NCBI GenBank assembly: GCA_007117515.1
Contig: SKGQ01000155.1
Location: 1 to 39,668, forward strand
DNA: 39,668 nucleotides
From: Ectothiorhodospiraceae bacterium
GTDB taxonomy: Bacteria > Pseudomonadota > Gammaproteobacteria > Nitrococcales > Aquisalimonadaceae
Direction: 5' to 3'
A program made the translations under genes and the position numbers. Below are positions 8,362-17,752 of this stretch, piece by piece. Numbering within the stretch: the stretch's first letter is position 1; each line of letters starts with the position of its first letter. The notes under the pieces are model-generated. The model worked only from the letters and a program-made list of their open reading frames with translations. It had not been told where the DNA came from and did not search any database.

Positions 8362-9030
8362 ATGTGGGGTAGGTGCGCAGGCCTCGCCCTGGCCGCTGTT
8401 GTGGTGTCGTCCGGTGTTCACGCTTCTGGTCAGTACGTGGTGCAGGACGCGGATATCGCCGATCCGCGTTCCTGCGACATGGAGCTCTGGCACAGCGATT
8501 TCGAGGATGCCAACTTCCTCAATCTCGCCTGCCGCGGCACGGCACCGTTGCAGTTGCTTGGTGAAGTGGAGATGCCGCGGGGCAGTGAGCGGGAGGCCTA
8601 CCGGCTTGAGGGCAAGGCGCTGGGTCGTGAACTCGCGACCGATGGCTACGGGCTCGGACTTTTCGTCGCCGCCGGTTACGACAGCGACAGCCGGAAATGG
8701 GAAGAGGGCGAAGTGTTCGGCATGTTGACGCTGGAGCCCGTGGCCGATCGTCTGCTGGTGCACCTCAATCCGGGCCTTGTCTACAGCCGTGAGGACAACC
8801 GCTGGAGTCCGTTCTGGGGGATCGGCAGCGAGTTGGCACTGTTCGGTCCGGTGGAACTGGCGGCTGAAGTGTTCGGTGTCGACAATGACGCACCGACGCT
8901 CCACGGCGCCGTTCGGTTTTTACTGTTCGACGAACAGGTGGAACTGGACATCGGCTACTTCGAGGAAACGGAGTCCGGTGGCAGTGGTGGTTTTGCGGCC
9001 GGGGTCGGCTTCCAGGCGTTCCGGTTCTGA
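8362..9030 (+). CDS. Predicted outer-membrane beta-barrel protein, uncharacterised
   Basis: GAGGAA RBS-like sequence before ATG 8362; signal peptide; alternating beta pattern; C-terminal aromatic (FQAFRF). Confidence 0.6.
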   Translation: MWGRCAGLALAAVVVSSGVHASGQYVVQDADIADPRSCDMELWHSDFEDANFLNLACRGTAPLQLLGEVEMPRGSEREAYRLEGKALGRELATDGYGLGLFVAAGYDSDSRKWEEGEVFGMLTLEPVADRLLVHLNPGLVYSREDNRWSPFWGIGSELALFGPVELAAEVFGVDNDAPTLHGAVRFLLFDEQVELDIGYFEETESGGSGGFAAGVGFQAFRF

Positions 9031-9080
9031 TGGCGGTTCCGGATCTGGGAACGCATGTCTCAGGCCGATACGTGAAAACC

Positions 9081-9112
9081 ACCGGGCGCGCTGGATGGAC
9101 GCCTGGTCTTTA
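9081..9112. terminator. Possible bidirectional terminator between convergent genes
   Basis: ACCGGGCG ... CGCCTGGT imperfect stem (7/8) with A-rich and T-rich flanks. Confidence 0.35.
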
Positions 9113-9310
9113 TTTGCGGAACAACCAGAACAGCACCGATAGCAGCAGGCTGATCAGGATGCTGGTCATGATCGGGAAGTAGAACGTGCCGCCCTCCCGG
9201 CGAATGATGATGTCGCCGGGAAGCCGCCCGAGCCCTAGCCGTGAAATCCACGGCCATAGCAGACCGATGATCAGGACGGCCAGGCCCACAATGATCAGCG
9301 TCCGCTGCAT
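9110..9310 (-). CDS. DUF2905 family small membrane protein
   Basis: MQRTLIIVGLAVLIIGLLWPWISRLGLGRLPGDIIIRREGGTFYFPIMTSILISLLLSV is typical of DUF2905. Confidence 0.88.
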   Translation of the reverse strand: MQRTLIIVGLAVLIIGLLWPWISRLGLGRLPGDIIIRREGGTFYFPIMTSILISLLLSVLFWLFRK

Positions 9311-9313
9311 GGC

Positions 9314-9973
9314 TTAGCGTTTCAGGGTCTTGACGCCATCGGCTTCGGCTAGAAGCAGCACATCGGCGCCGCGCATCGCGAACAGGCCATTGGTGACCAC
9401 GCCGGGCAGGTTGTTCAGCTGTTGTTCCAGCTTCATCGGCTCGCTGATGGTCAGGTCGTGGACGTCGAGAATGACGTTGCCATTGTCCGTGGTAAAACCC
9501 TCGCGCAACACCGGGCGTCCGCCCAGTTTGACGATCTGCCGCGCGACATAGCTGCGGGCCATGGGGATCACCTCCACCGGCAGCGGGAAGCTACCGAGTG
9601 TCCCCACCATCTTGCTTTTGTCCACCATGCAGACGAAGGTCTTGCTGGCGGCGGCAATGATCTTCTCGCGGGTCAGCGCGCCACCGCCGCCCTTGATCAG
9701 TTCCAGGTGGCGGTTGGTTTCATCGGCGCCATCCACGTACACCGGCAGATCGCCGGATTCGTTCAGCGACATGACCCGGATGCCAGCCGCCTGCATCTTT
9801 TCCGTGGAGACCTCGGAGCTCGAGACGGCGCCTGCAATCTGGTCGCGAATCCCGGCCAGTTCCTCGATGAAGAAATTTACCGTGGAGCCGGTGCCGACAC
9901 CGACCACCTCGCCCCGGGGGATATATTCCAGTGCGGCCCTTGCCGCAGCGCGTTTCAGGTCATCCTGGTTCAT
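9314..9973 (-). CDS. rpiA: Ribose-5-phosphate isomerase A
   Basis: [56 protein letters not shown]. Confidence 0.97.
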   Translation of the reverse strand: MNQDDLKRAAARAALEYIPRGEVVGVGTGSTVNFFIEELAGIRDQIAGAVSSSEVSTEKMQAAGIRVMSLNESGDLPVYVDGADETNRHLELIKGGGGALTREKIIAAASKTFVCMVDKSKMVGTLGSFPLPVEVIPMARSYVARQIVKLGGRPVLREGFTTDNGNVILDVHDLTISEPMKLEQQLNNLPGVVTNGLFAMRGADVLLLAEADGVKTLKR

Positions 9974-10094
9974 TGTTATCTCCTCCATTTGATTGCCCTC
10001 GATGATACGTTGTTGGGCGAATCGATGGCAGCGTGCGTCCAGCCTGGTGTTTCCTTACACTGAGCGCCCCACACAGCGCAAAGAACAAGAGTCC

Positions 10095-11609
10095 ATGAGC
10101 CGAAGCTATCTGGAGCGTATTCTCACGGCCCGCGTCTATGATGTCGCGATTTACTCGCCGCTGGATCACGCACCGAACCTGTCGACGCGACTGAACAATC
10201 GTGTGCTGCTGAAACGCGAAGACCTGCAGCCGGTGTTCTCGTTCAAGCTGCGCGGCGCCTACAACAAGATCTCGAGCCTGTCCGAAGAGGCGCGAGCCCG
10301 CGGGGTGATCTGCGCCTCGGCGGGTAATCACGCCCAGGGCGTGGCGCTGGCGGCACGGCAGATGGGTATCAAGGCGGTGATCGTCATGCCGCGGACCACG
10401 CCGCAGATCAAGGTGCAGGCGGTAAAGCGCCTTGGCGGTCGGGTCGTGCTGCACGGTGACGGTTACGACGAGGCGGCGGCGCACGCTCACAAGCTGATGG
10501 AAGAGCGTGGCATGAGCTGGGTACCTCCCTATGACGATCCGGATGTGATCGCTGGTCAGGGTACTGTTGCCATGGAGATCCTGCAGCAGCACCCGGATCC
10601 CATCCATGCCATCTTCGTTGCCGTGGGCGGCGGTGGCCTGATGGCGGGTGTGGCCTCGTACGTCAAACACCTGCGGCCGGACATTCGCGTGATCGGCGTC
10701 GAGCCGGAGGATGCGCCGACGTTGTATGAGTCGCTGCGGCAGAACAAGCGCGTCCAGCTTGAGCAGGTCGGTCTGTTTGCCGACGGCGTGGCCGTGCGCC
10801 AGCTGGGCAAGGAGCCCTGGCGCATCTGCCGTCAGCATGTGGACGAGGTGGTGCTGGTCAACACCGATGAAATCTGTGCCGGTATCCGCGACATCTTTGA
10901 TGACACGCGTTCCATTGTCGAGCCGGCGGGAGCACTGGGTGTTGCCGGTATCAAGAAGTACGCGCAGCGCGAGGGGATTACCGGTCAGACCCTGATCTCC
11001 ATCAACTGCGGCGCCAACATGAACTTCAGCCGGCTAGGGCATGTTGCCGAACGGTCAGAGGTCGGCGAGCATCGCGAGGCGGTTCTGGCAGTAACGATTC
11101 CGGAGCGACCCGGCAGTTTCCGTCGGTTCTGCCAGGCCATCGGTCAGCGCGGCATCACCGAGTTCAATTACCGGTTTGCCGATCCCAGTCAGGCTCATGT
11201 GTTTGTCGGCGTGCAACTGAACGATGGCCTGGAGGAGCGGGACACCCTGGTCGCCAGTCTGATCGAGCAGGGTTATCCGGTGCTGGATCTCACCACCAAT
11301 GATCTGGCCAAGACCCATGTCCGGCACATGGTCGGTGGTCACGGTCATATGGTGGAGAATGAACTTCTGTACCGGTTCGAGTTTCCCGAGCGTCCTGGTG
11401 CGCTACTCAAGTTCCTGACCCGGTTGGGCAAGCGCTTCAATATCAGCCTGTTTCACTACCGCAATCATGGCGCCGCCTACGGCCGCGTGCTGGTGGGCGT
11501 CCAGGTGCCGCCAGTCCAGCGCGACATGTTCCTCGCGTTTCTGGACAAGCTGGATTATCGCTATCATGAAGAGACCGCGAATCCGGTTTACGAATTGTTT
11601 CTGAGCTGA
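10095..11609 (+). CDS. ilvA: Threonine ammonia-lyase, biosynthetic
   Basis: LLKREDLQPVFSFKLRGAYNK PLP site, SAGNHAQGVALAA, VGGGGLMAG, two C-terminal ACT-like regulatory domains. Confidence 0.97.
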   Translation: MSRSYLERILTARVYDVAIYSPLDHAPNLSTRLNNRVLLKREDLQPVFSFKLRGAYNKISSLSEEARARGVICASAGNHAQGVALAARQMGIKAVIVMPRTTPQIKVQAVKRLGGRVVLHGDGYDEAAAHAHKLMEERGMSWVPPYDDPDVIAGQGTVAMEILQQHPDPIHAIFVAVGGGGLMAGVASYVKHLRPDIRVIGVEPEDAPTLYESLRQNKRVQLEQVGLFADGVAVRQLGKEPWRICRQHVDEVVLVNTDEICAGIRDIFDDTRSIVEPAGALGVAGIKKYAQREGITGQTLISINCGANMNFSRLGHVAERSEVGEHREAVLAVTIPERPGSFRRFCQAIGQRGITEFNYRFADPSQAHVFVGVQLNDGLEERDTLVASLIEQGYPVLDLTTNDLAKTHVRHMVGGHGHMVENELLYRFEFPERPGALLKFLTRLGKRFNISLFHYRNHGAAYGRVLVGVQVPPVQRDMFLAFLDKLDYRYHEETANPVYELFLS

Positions 11610-11667
11610 GTGCCAGGCGCTGCGGGGAAGCGCTGCAGGAGGTGGCGGAAGGGCAGGAGCCCGGCAA

Positions 11668-12237
11668 TCAGAACGAGAACTGGAGGTTCATCGTGCCGAT
11701 ATCGAGTTCGCTTTCGTCCAGCTCGTAGCGCTCGTATTCGAAATGCATGTCCAACTGTTCGGCGAGACCAAAGCGTAGACCGATGCCATAGTACAATTCA
11801 CGACTTTCGCGCCGTCCCGAAACGCTGCTCCGGCTACCGCCATCTTCGTCCCAGAACATCTGACCGATTCGCGCGTAGGGGGAGATGCCGCTGGTGAACG
11901 GCATGGAGAGCAAGCCGGAGAAGCTCCAGCCGGCCAGGTCCTCGCCTCCCTGCGGCCGCACCCCACGAGCCCCCAGATCCTGGTAACCAAGCTCCAGCGA
12001 GACGAACGGATTGACGCGCAGGCCGCCACTGATCCGCCAGTGATCGTCATCCCGCAATTGCTCGCTACGGTAATCATCGAACCCGCTGCTGTAGCGATGG
12101 GGTCCAGATAGCGAATCGCCGCCGAAGGATTCAAACTCCGGGGTCAGATACTGTTGCGCCTTGGCACTGCCGAAGGCGCCAGCGCCGAGCAGAGCAGCGA
12201 AAATGATTCCACAATTTGTTGTTTTTCTGTCCATCAT
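11668..12237 (-). CDS. Outer-membrane beta-barrel (porin/OmpA-like) protein
   Basis: Signal peptide (MMDRKTTNCGIIFAALLGAGAFGSAKAQ), alternating beta-strands, C-terminal LQFSF. Confidence 0.7.
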   Translation of the reverse strand: MMDRKTTNCGIIFAALLGAGAFGSAKAQQYLTPEFESFGGDSLSGPHRYSSGFDDYRSEQLRDDDHWRISGGLRVNPFVSLELGYQDLGARGVRPQGGEDLAGWSFSGLLSMPFTSGISPYARIGQMFWDEDGGSRSSVSGRRESRELYYGIGLRFGLAEQLDMHFEYERYELDESELDIGTMNLQFSF

Positions 12238-12431
12238 TGGATCGCCTGCGAGCCAGCCAGTGGACCGGCAGCCACGCATTGGCCGTGTCCTTCGTTTTCC
12301 GGGGCGGCCAGCGCCGCCCGGCGGCTACATTCATTAGCAGAAACTATATACCCGATTTGCAGAAAAAACACAGAAATTTTTGCGCTGTTGCAGCAATGAG
12401 ACATGGTTCACGGAGCGCAGTGGCACGACCT

Positions 12432-12959
12432 CTAGCGCGAGAAAATCACGCCGATCCCGACGTTGACCCGGGGTCCGCCGCGGGGGCGCTCGGCCCGTGC
12501 AGCCTCTTCCGGCCATAAATGCAGATCCTCTGCGATGACAACCGGATAGGTGTAATCGGCATCACCAACCTGACCGGACCGGTTTGCGCCAAGTCGGCCA
12601 CGCACTGTTACCAGTCTGCCGGTGGCCCAGTCACCGGGTTCCAGGAAGCCGTCTTTCTCGATCAGAAACCTCCCCTGAGACTGACGCCGGTGAGACGGCA
12701 ACTGCCGGTTATCCAGCGGGTAGGCGAGCAATTCGATCTCGGTGCCGGAATCCCTTGGTGTGGTCTGGATGATTCGACCGCCCCAGACCACGGGTTCATC
12801 GCGGAAGCGGTCCTGCCCCGCGGCCACGGCTTCCGCGGTCAGATCCGTTCGCACCGATGCCAGGTCATAAGCCGGTCCGGAGGCACAGCCGCCAAGCAGT
12901 ATGGGCAGGCAGAGCATGATCAGGATGCATGGTAGAAACTGGCGCCGTTTCATCGCCAT
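12432..12959 (-). CDS. Slp-family outer-membrane lipoprotein
   Basis: Lipobox LLGGC; VVWGGRIIQTTPRDSGTEIELLAYPLD and GRFLIEKDGFLEPGDWATGRLVTVRGRL are Slp/YeaY-like. Confidence 0.85.
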   Translation of the reverse strand: MAMKRRQFLPCILIMLCLPILLGGCASGPAYDLASVRTDLTAEAVAAGQDRFRDEPVVWGGRIIQTTPRDSGTEIELLAYPLDNRQLPSHRRQSQGRFLIEKDGFLEPGDWATGRLVTVRGRLGANRSGQVGDADYTYPVVIAEDLHLWPEEAARAERPRGGPRVNVGIGVIFSR

Positions 12960-13543
12960 CGATGCCTCGGGTAACTCGGGAAAAAGGGGTCGTAATGCGA
13001 GCGTAGAAACGGATCCCGATAATACCAGGGGTCGTAGTAATACGGTGGCGGCAGAGGCCGCAGCTCAGGCCAGAGATAGTACCTGCGGACCTTGACCCGC
13101 GGGTAGGGGTAGTCATGCTCGCCGACCTTGCGCGACTCGATACCGTCGAGCTCGCCAACGACGGTGAGTTGACGGTCCTGTTCGTAGACCGCCGGGTCGA
13201 GGAATCCGTCGAACACGGCCAGAAATCTCCCACGACTGGCCGAACCGCCTGCCGGGCGCCCGTCTCTACCCAACTCCCGGCCCACGACTTCAATCAGCGT
13301 GTCATCGCTTCGATTCTCCACCGCCGCGATCTGGCCGCCGAAGCGCACGGTGGCTCCACGGACTGCGTCCGGTTCATGGCGGGCCTGGTCTAGAGTGGGT
13401 GCGTCGTCTGGCAGGTCGACATCAATGGCCTCGGGTGCCGAGGCGCACCCTCCGAGCGTCGCGAGAAGCAGCATGGCGCCAGCTATCAGGCCCCATCGCC
13501 GTCTGGGGGATTTGACGCCGGTCAGGTAAGTCGCGCGGGTCAT
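12950..13543 (-). CDS. Slp-family outer-membrane lipoprotein, second paralog (start at 13543 preferred)
   Basis: Lipobox TLGGC; RFGGQIAAVENRSDDTLIEVVGREL and GRFLAVFDGFLDPAVYEQDRQLTVVGEL parallel the neighbouring Slp gene. Confidence 0.78.
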   Translation of the reverse strand: MTRATYLTGVKSPRRRWGLIAGAMLLLATLGGCASAPEAIDVDLPDDAPTLDQARHEPDAVRGATVRFGGQIAAVENRSDDTLIEVVGRELGRDGRPAGGSASRGRFLAVFDGFLDPAVYEQDRQLTVVGELDGIESRKVGEHDYPYPRVKVRRYYLWPELRPLPPPYYYDPWYYRDPFLRSHYDPFFPSYPRHRWR

Positions 13544-13615
13544 GGCGGCACTCGGGTGGCTGAAAGCATACCTGCTCACAGCCTAGACTCTTTCCGGTGC
13601 CGCCGGTTCCCGATT

Positions 13616-15244
13616 TCAATTCTGGTCGCGAGCCGCCAGTTGGGTCTCCGTGCCATCCTGTAGCTGGGCGAGGGCGCCGGCGGTGTGCTGCCGGAAGGCG
13701 GTCATCTGTGAAGAGGGAATGGGATCGCCGGTGGGCAGATCAATCGCCATGGGATCGTAATGATTGCCTTCCACCAGGAATTCATAATGCAGGTGTGGGC
13801 CGGTGGCCAGGCCGGAGCGGCCGACATAACCGATGACCTCGCCTTGTTCCACCCGACTGCCGTTACGCAAACCGTCTGCGTAGCGCGACATATGGGCGTA
13901 GAGCGTCCGGTAGCGGTTGTTGTGCTGGATGATCACGGTATGACCATAGCCTCCCTTGCGCCCCACGTGCACCACCCGGCCGGCGCCGGATGCCATGATC
14001 GGCGTTCCGGTGGGCGCCGCAAAGTCGGTGCCGAGATGCGGCCGTCGGTGACCCAGCACGGGATGCATGCGGTTGCGATCAAAACCGGAACTGATGCGCG
14101 CGTTCTGGACTGGACGCCGGATAAAGGCCTTGCGCAGATTCTCGCCGTTGGCCCCGTAATAGCCCACCGTGCCGTCTTCCTGCTCGAACCGCAGTGCGGT
14201 ATGTCGCCGTGAGCCATTGATCAACTTGGCTGCCAGGATTCGCCCATCGCTGACCTGCTCGTCATCCAGGAACTCCGCCTCGTAGACCACCGAGAACGCA
14301 TCGCCCCGACGGATGTCGCGGTTGAAGTCCAGCTGCCATTCAAAAATGCTCATGAACTGCATGACCTGCCGCTGACTCAGGCCAGCACGCCGGGCCGAGA
14401 CGAACAGCGAGCGATCAATCGTTCCCGATGCCTCGACTACCCGGGTCTCGAGTACTTCCTCGACAATGCGGGTACTGAAGCCGTCTTCCGGGTGGCGTTC
14501 AACGACGAGTGTGCGGACGTTGTCCATGGCATAGCGCAGACTCTGCAGCCTGCCCTCGTCGTCGACATGGAACAGAAGCTCGTCGCCGGGGTAGATTCGC
14601 TGCAAGGCCCTGACGCGATCATCGGCATTGATAACCCGGTGCGATTCCTGGGCGCTGATGCCGGCCCGGCTGAAAATCGCCGACAGGCTGTCGCCGGAAC
14701 GCACGGTGACTCTCTGGTAGTCCGGCTCGGCATTGGGGGCCAGCTCGACAATTCGCTTGAACACGAGCAGTTCGCCGGTGGCAATGTCATGCAGACGCGG
14801 CATCGGCAGCATGCTGTCGAGCAGGGCGCCAGTTTGCCAGTCGCGCCCACCGAACGTGCCGCCTGGCTGGTTGCTGGAATCGCCCACATTGGCGTCATGG
14901 GCCTCGACGGCGACGTCCTGCTCTGCGCTTCCGGTTTTCTCCGCCCGGTTGTCAGGCAGGGGTTTTTCCGGCTTTCCGGCATCGGCCGGCTGGCCGATGG
15001 CGGCGATTTCCAGCGTTTGCTCGCTGTGTCCGGTTTCTGCTTCGCCGGGTACCAGGCTTGCCGGTTGTGGTGCACGGGCCAGGCCGATCACCAGGCCTAT
15101 CAAAACGACGCCGTAGAACAGGGGAGCCAGCCGTTTTCGGAGGCGGTGTCTTTGGTCAAAGCGCGGGCCATCAAGCTTGAAATCGAGATCGGTCAGTCGC
15201 GTGCCCGGCACACCATACCTCCAGCAATCGGTTCGGCCCGCCAA
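13616..15244 (-). CDS. M23-family murein DD-endopeptidase (MepM/OapA-like)
   Basis: TVRSGDSLSAIFSRAGIS LysM/OapA-like region; HLGTDFAAPTGTPIMASGAGRV, HNNRYRTLYAHMSRY and GLATGPHLHYEF are M23 motifs. Confidence 0.9.
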   Translation of the reverse strand: MAGRTDCWRYGVPGTRLTDLDFKLDGPRFDQRHRLRKRLAPLFYGVVLIGLVIGLARAPQPASLVPGEAETGHSEQTLEIAAIGQPADAGKPEKPLPDNRAEKTGSAEQDVAVEAHDANVGDSSNQPGGTFGGRDWQTGALLDSMLPMPRLHDIATGELLVFKRIVELAPNAEPDYQRVTVRSGDSLSAIFSRAGISAQESHRVINADDRVRALQRIYPGDELLFHVDDEGRLQSLRYAMDNVRTLVVERHPEDGFSTRIVEEVLETRVVEASGTIDRSLFVSARRAGLSQRQVMQFMSIFEWQLDFNRDIRRGDAFSVVYEAEFLDDEQVSDGRILAAKLINGSRRHTALRFEQEDGTVGYYGANGENLRKAFIRRPVQNARISSGFDRNRMHPVLGHRRPHLGTDFAAPTGTPIMASGAGRVVHVGRKGGYGHTVIIQHNNRYRTLYAHMSRYADGLRNGSRVEQGEVIGYVGRSGLATGPHLHYEFLVEGNHYDPMAIDLPTGDPIPSSQMTAFRQHTAGALAQLQDGTETQLAARDQN

Positions 15245-15570
15245 ACAAATACACTCCCCCGAGTGCTGGTCGCGCTCGCGCGCGCCCGAATTGCGTCATC
15301 TGTCAGGCAGTTCTCGTAAAGGCCGGAAGTTACCCCATAAAAATGCTCTGCTCAAGTGCAAGAGTCACACGCAAGATATTGCGAATACAGGAATTTTGAA
15401 AACCAGGCGGGCCTGATGAAAAAGCGACAGCTCCAGGGTGCGCGAACCTGACACCTAAATGAAACGAGCGCGGGAAGTTTTTCCCGGGCGGCGACACATG
15501 CTGTTGCAGATCGTCCACAGCTGTTACGGATGGTGACAATGCGGGCCGGAGCGCTCCCAAGGTGTCTCCA

Positions 15571-16047
15571 TTAAGGAAACACTGATTTATTCTCCAGCGC
15601 CAGAATTGCCTGCCATTCATCCGGTTCCACCGGCATCACGGATAGCCGGTTGCCCTTTTGCACCAGTCGCATCTCCGCGAGTTCGGGGCGTGTCTTGAGC
15701 TCGTCCAGGGTGATCTTGCGTGCGAGCCGCCGTTGCAGCGTCACATCCACCATGAACCAGCGCGGGTTGTCCGGATCGCTCTTCGGATCGTAATGCGGGT
15801 CGTTAGGATCAAACGCCGTGTGATCCGGGTATCCCGCGCGGCTGATCTCGACGATGCCGACAATACCCGGTGGTTTGGTGTTGGAGTGATAGAAGAACGC
15901 CAGATCGCCCACCTGCATCTGGTCTCGCATCATGTTGCGGGCCTGGTAATTGCGAACACCGTCCCAGGGTTCGGTCTGCCGGGGCCGCTCCGCCAGGTGG
16001 TCAATGCCGAAGACGTCCGGTTCCGATTTCATCAGCCAATAATGCAC
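15571..16047 (-). CDS. EVE-domain protein (GTG start at 16047 preferred)
   Basis: HYWLMKSEPDVFGIDHL, WDGVRNYQARNMMRDQMQVGDLAFFYHSN, GIVGIVEISRAGYPD. Confidence 0.9.
   Translation of the reverse strand: MHYWLMKSEPDVFGIDHLAERPRQTEPWDGVRNYQARNMMRDQMQVGDLAFFYHSNTKPPGIVGIVEISRAGYPDHTAFDPNDPHYDPKSDPDNPRWFMVDVTLQRRLARKITLDELKTRPELAEMRLVQKGNRLSVMPVEPDEWQAILALENKSVFP
15575..15592 (+). repeat. IS5-end-like motif copy 1
   Basis: GGAAACACTGATTTATTC immediately after TTAA; overlaps the 3' end of the EVE gene. Confidence 0.6.
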
Positions 16048-16081
16048 ATGCTCCTCCGCAACTATCGTGACTTGGGGAAAC

Positions 16082-16114
16082 GCCCGCCTTCTTGCGTCCT
16101 TTCCCGAGGCGGGC
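16082..16114 (-). terminator. Hairpin between fau and EVE gene, possible terminator/attenuator
   Basis: GCCCGCCT (16082-16089) / AGGCGGGC (16107-16114) perfect 8-bp inverted repeat, followed on the minus strand by GTTTCCCC. Confidence 0.35.
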
Positions 16115-16197
16115 CGGTCTTTACCGCGGTGCACTGGTTCGTCAACCCCGCAGGATAACGTGGCAGTCGGCCAATAAACCAAGCCTGGGCGCGCGGA

Positions 16198-16794
16198 TCA
16201 ACGCAGATGACGGATACCTTGCTCAGTGATCACGCCATGCAGCGGCACGTCCCAGGGGGCCGACGGTAGCCGTGGCACCTCCTGGAAACCGAAGCCGACG
16301 CCGAGCAGGAGCGGCCGGCGCCAGCCCGGCTGCCGTTGCAGGAAGGCGAAAGTGCGGTCGTAGTAGCCGGCGCCCATGCCCAGACGGTTACCGGTGGCAT
16401 CGAAAGCAAGCAACGGAGTCAGAATCAGGTCGAGTTCGCGCGGTGACAGGCGACTTGCGCGCGGCCCCGGTTCGGGGATACCGAAGCGATTGGGGCGTGA
16501 GGAGGTGCTTGCCGTGATGGTCCGGAACCAAAGACCGCGTTCGCCGAACGGTTTCAGCACCGGCAGAACGAGGTGCTTGTCATGCCGCCATCCCTCGGCC
16601 AGCAATGGCCGTAAATCCGGTTCGCCACGATGGGGCAGGAAAAGCGCCAGGCGGCGCGCCTTCCTCCAGGCCAGGGTGTTGGCAATGGTCCGGCACAGTC
16701 TGGCGCTGGCCCGGGAATGCTCGCCAGGCGAGAGTTGCAGGCGTCGCTTCCGCATGGTGCGACGAATCGCGGCGCGATCAGGGGAGCCCGTCAT
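16198..16794 (-). CDS. fau: 5-formyltetrahydrofolate cyclo-ligase
   Basis: RRTMRKRRLQLSP, LALFLPHRGEPDLRPL, DLILTPLLAFDATGNRLGMGAGYYDRTFAFL. Confidence 0.94.
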   Translation of the reverse strand: MTGSPDRAAIRRTMRKRRLQLSPGEHSRASARLCRTIANTLAWRKARRLALFLPHRGEPDLRPLLAEGWRHDKHLVLPVLKPFGERGLWFRTITASTSSRPNRFGIPEPGPRASRLSPRELDLILTPLLAFDATGNRLGMGAGYYDRTFAFLQRQPGWRRPLLLGVGFGFQEVPRLPSAPWDVPLHGVITEQGIRHLR

Positions 16795-16832
16795 GAAGGT
16801 CGAGTCGTCTGGTTCAGGGACACGTTGTCAGG

Positions 16833-17030
16833 GAAAGAGACACCCCCCGCCTGCGCCGTCCCGGCGTCGCCCCTTGAACCCTGTGGTTCAGGTGGGGAGG
16901 ACGGCTGGGGCCTTAGGCTTTCCGCTCGTGGCGGACATGCACACCGACGTCCAGCACGCGGCTCCCCGGGCGAAGAAGTTGAGGCTCAAGAATCGCTATG
17001 CCGGATCTCGCACGCCGCAGGGGATGTCAG
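16833..17030 (-). ncRNA. ssrS: 6S RNA (ends approximate)
   Basis: Conserved zapA-ssrS-fau synteny; the minus strand contains GCGGAAAGCCTAAGGCCCC...CCACCTGAACCACAGGGTTCAAGGGGCG, like E. coli GAAGCCTTAAAAC...CACCTTGAACCAAGGGTTCAAGGG; closing stem ACATCCCC/GGGGGTGT. Confidence 0.88.
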
Positions 17031-17077
17031 CCCCATGGTGCGGCCAGCAGCAGCGCGGTGCAAGCAGGACGAACCGA

Positions 17078-17380
17078 CTAGTCCTTTTTCGGCAGGACGC
17101 TGGCGATACGCTGGCTCATAGTCTGGATCCGATCCTGCACCAACTGGTTGATGTCGGCACCATCTTCCGAGGTCTGCAGCATTTCATGGGTGATGTTCAG
17201 CGCCACCATCACTGCGATGCGATCCGCACCGACGACCTTGCCGCTCTTGCGCACCTCCCGCATCCGCTGATCGAGGTAGGAGGCGGATTTCATCAGGTCG
17301 TTTTTCTCGTCCTCCGGGCAGGCGATAAGAAATTCCTTGTCCAGAATATGCACCTTGACCGGTTCCACCGAGCGTTCCAT
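17078..17380 (-). CDS. zapA: Cell division protein ZapA
   Basis: VKVHILDKEFLIACPEDEKNDLMKSASYLDQRMREVRKSGKVVGADRIAVMVALNITHEML. Confidence 0.93.
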   Translation of the reverse strand: MERSVEPVKVHILDKEFLIACPEDEKNDLMKSASYLDQRMREVRKSGKVVGADRIAVMVALNITHEMLQTSEDGADINQLVQDRIQTMSQRIASVLPKKD

Positions 17381-17607
17381 CAATGTTGCTCCATCGCTTT
17401 CAGTCGGCTGATCATCGCCTCGATACGCGAGCGCGCGAGTTCGTTCTTTTCGAGCAAGCCGGCGCGTTCCGCGTTCAGACTTTCCTGAGACTGGCGCAGT
17501 ACGCGGTTCTCCTCGCGCAGGCGCAGACACAACTCCACCAGCTGGTCGACGCGTTGCTCGAGAAGCTGGAGGTCCTGGCGAATCTTTCCTGCTTCCGCGT
17601 TATCCAT
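17380..17607 (-). CDS. TIGR02449 family small coiled-coil protein (ZapB-like)
   Basis: 75 aa coiled coil LQLLEQRVDQLVELCLRLREENRVLRQSQESL; shares one nt with the zapA start (TGATG). Confidence 0.82.
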   Translation of the reverse strand: MDNAEAGKIRQDLQLLEQRVDQLVELCLRLREENRVLRQSQESLNAERAGLLEKNELARSRIEAMISRLKAMEQH

Positions 17608-17752
17608 GGTGTCGTGCCCTGCTCCCCGTCATCCGAGCTGATCCTCTGTCAGCAGCAAAGCCGCCGGCGCTGCTGGAACCCAATGGTAGGATAGCCTGTC
17701 CCGCAATCACAGACCTGTATTCGGTGCCCGAACGGATGTCACGGAGAAAATT

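Noticed and set aside
15471-15486. CGGGAAGTTTTTCCCG hairpin
   Set aside because: Short 6-bp stem in an intergenic gap; possible weak terminator, but too little support to call.
16376-17488. 370-aa plus-strand ORF over fau, 6S RNA and zapA
   Set aside because: Runs across three supported minus-strand genes; Arg/Pro-rich shadow composition.
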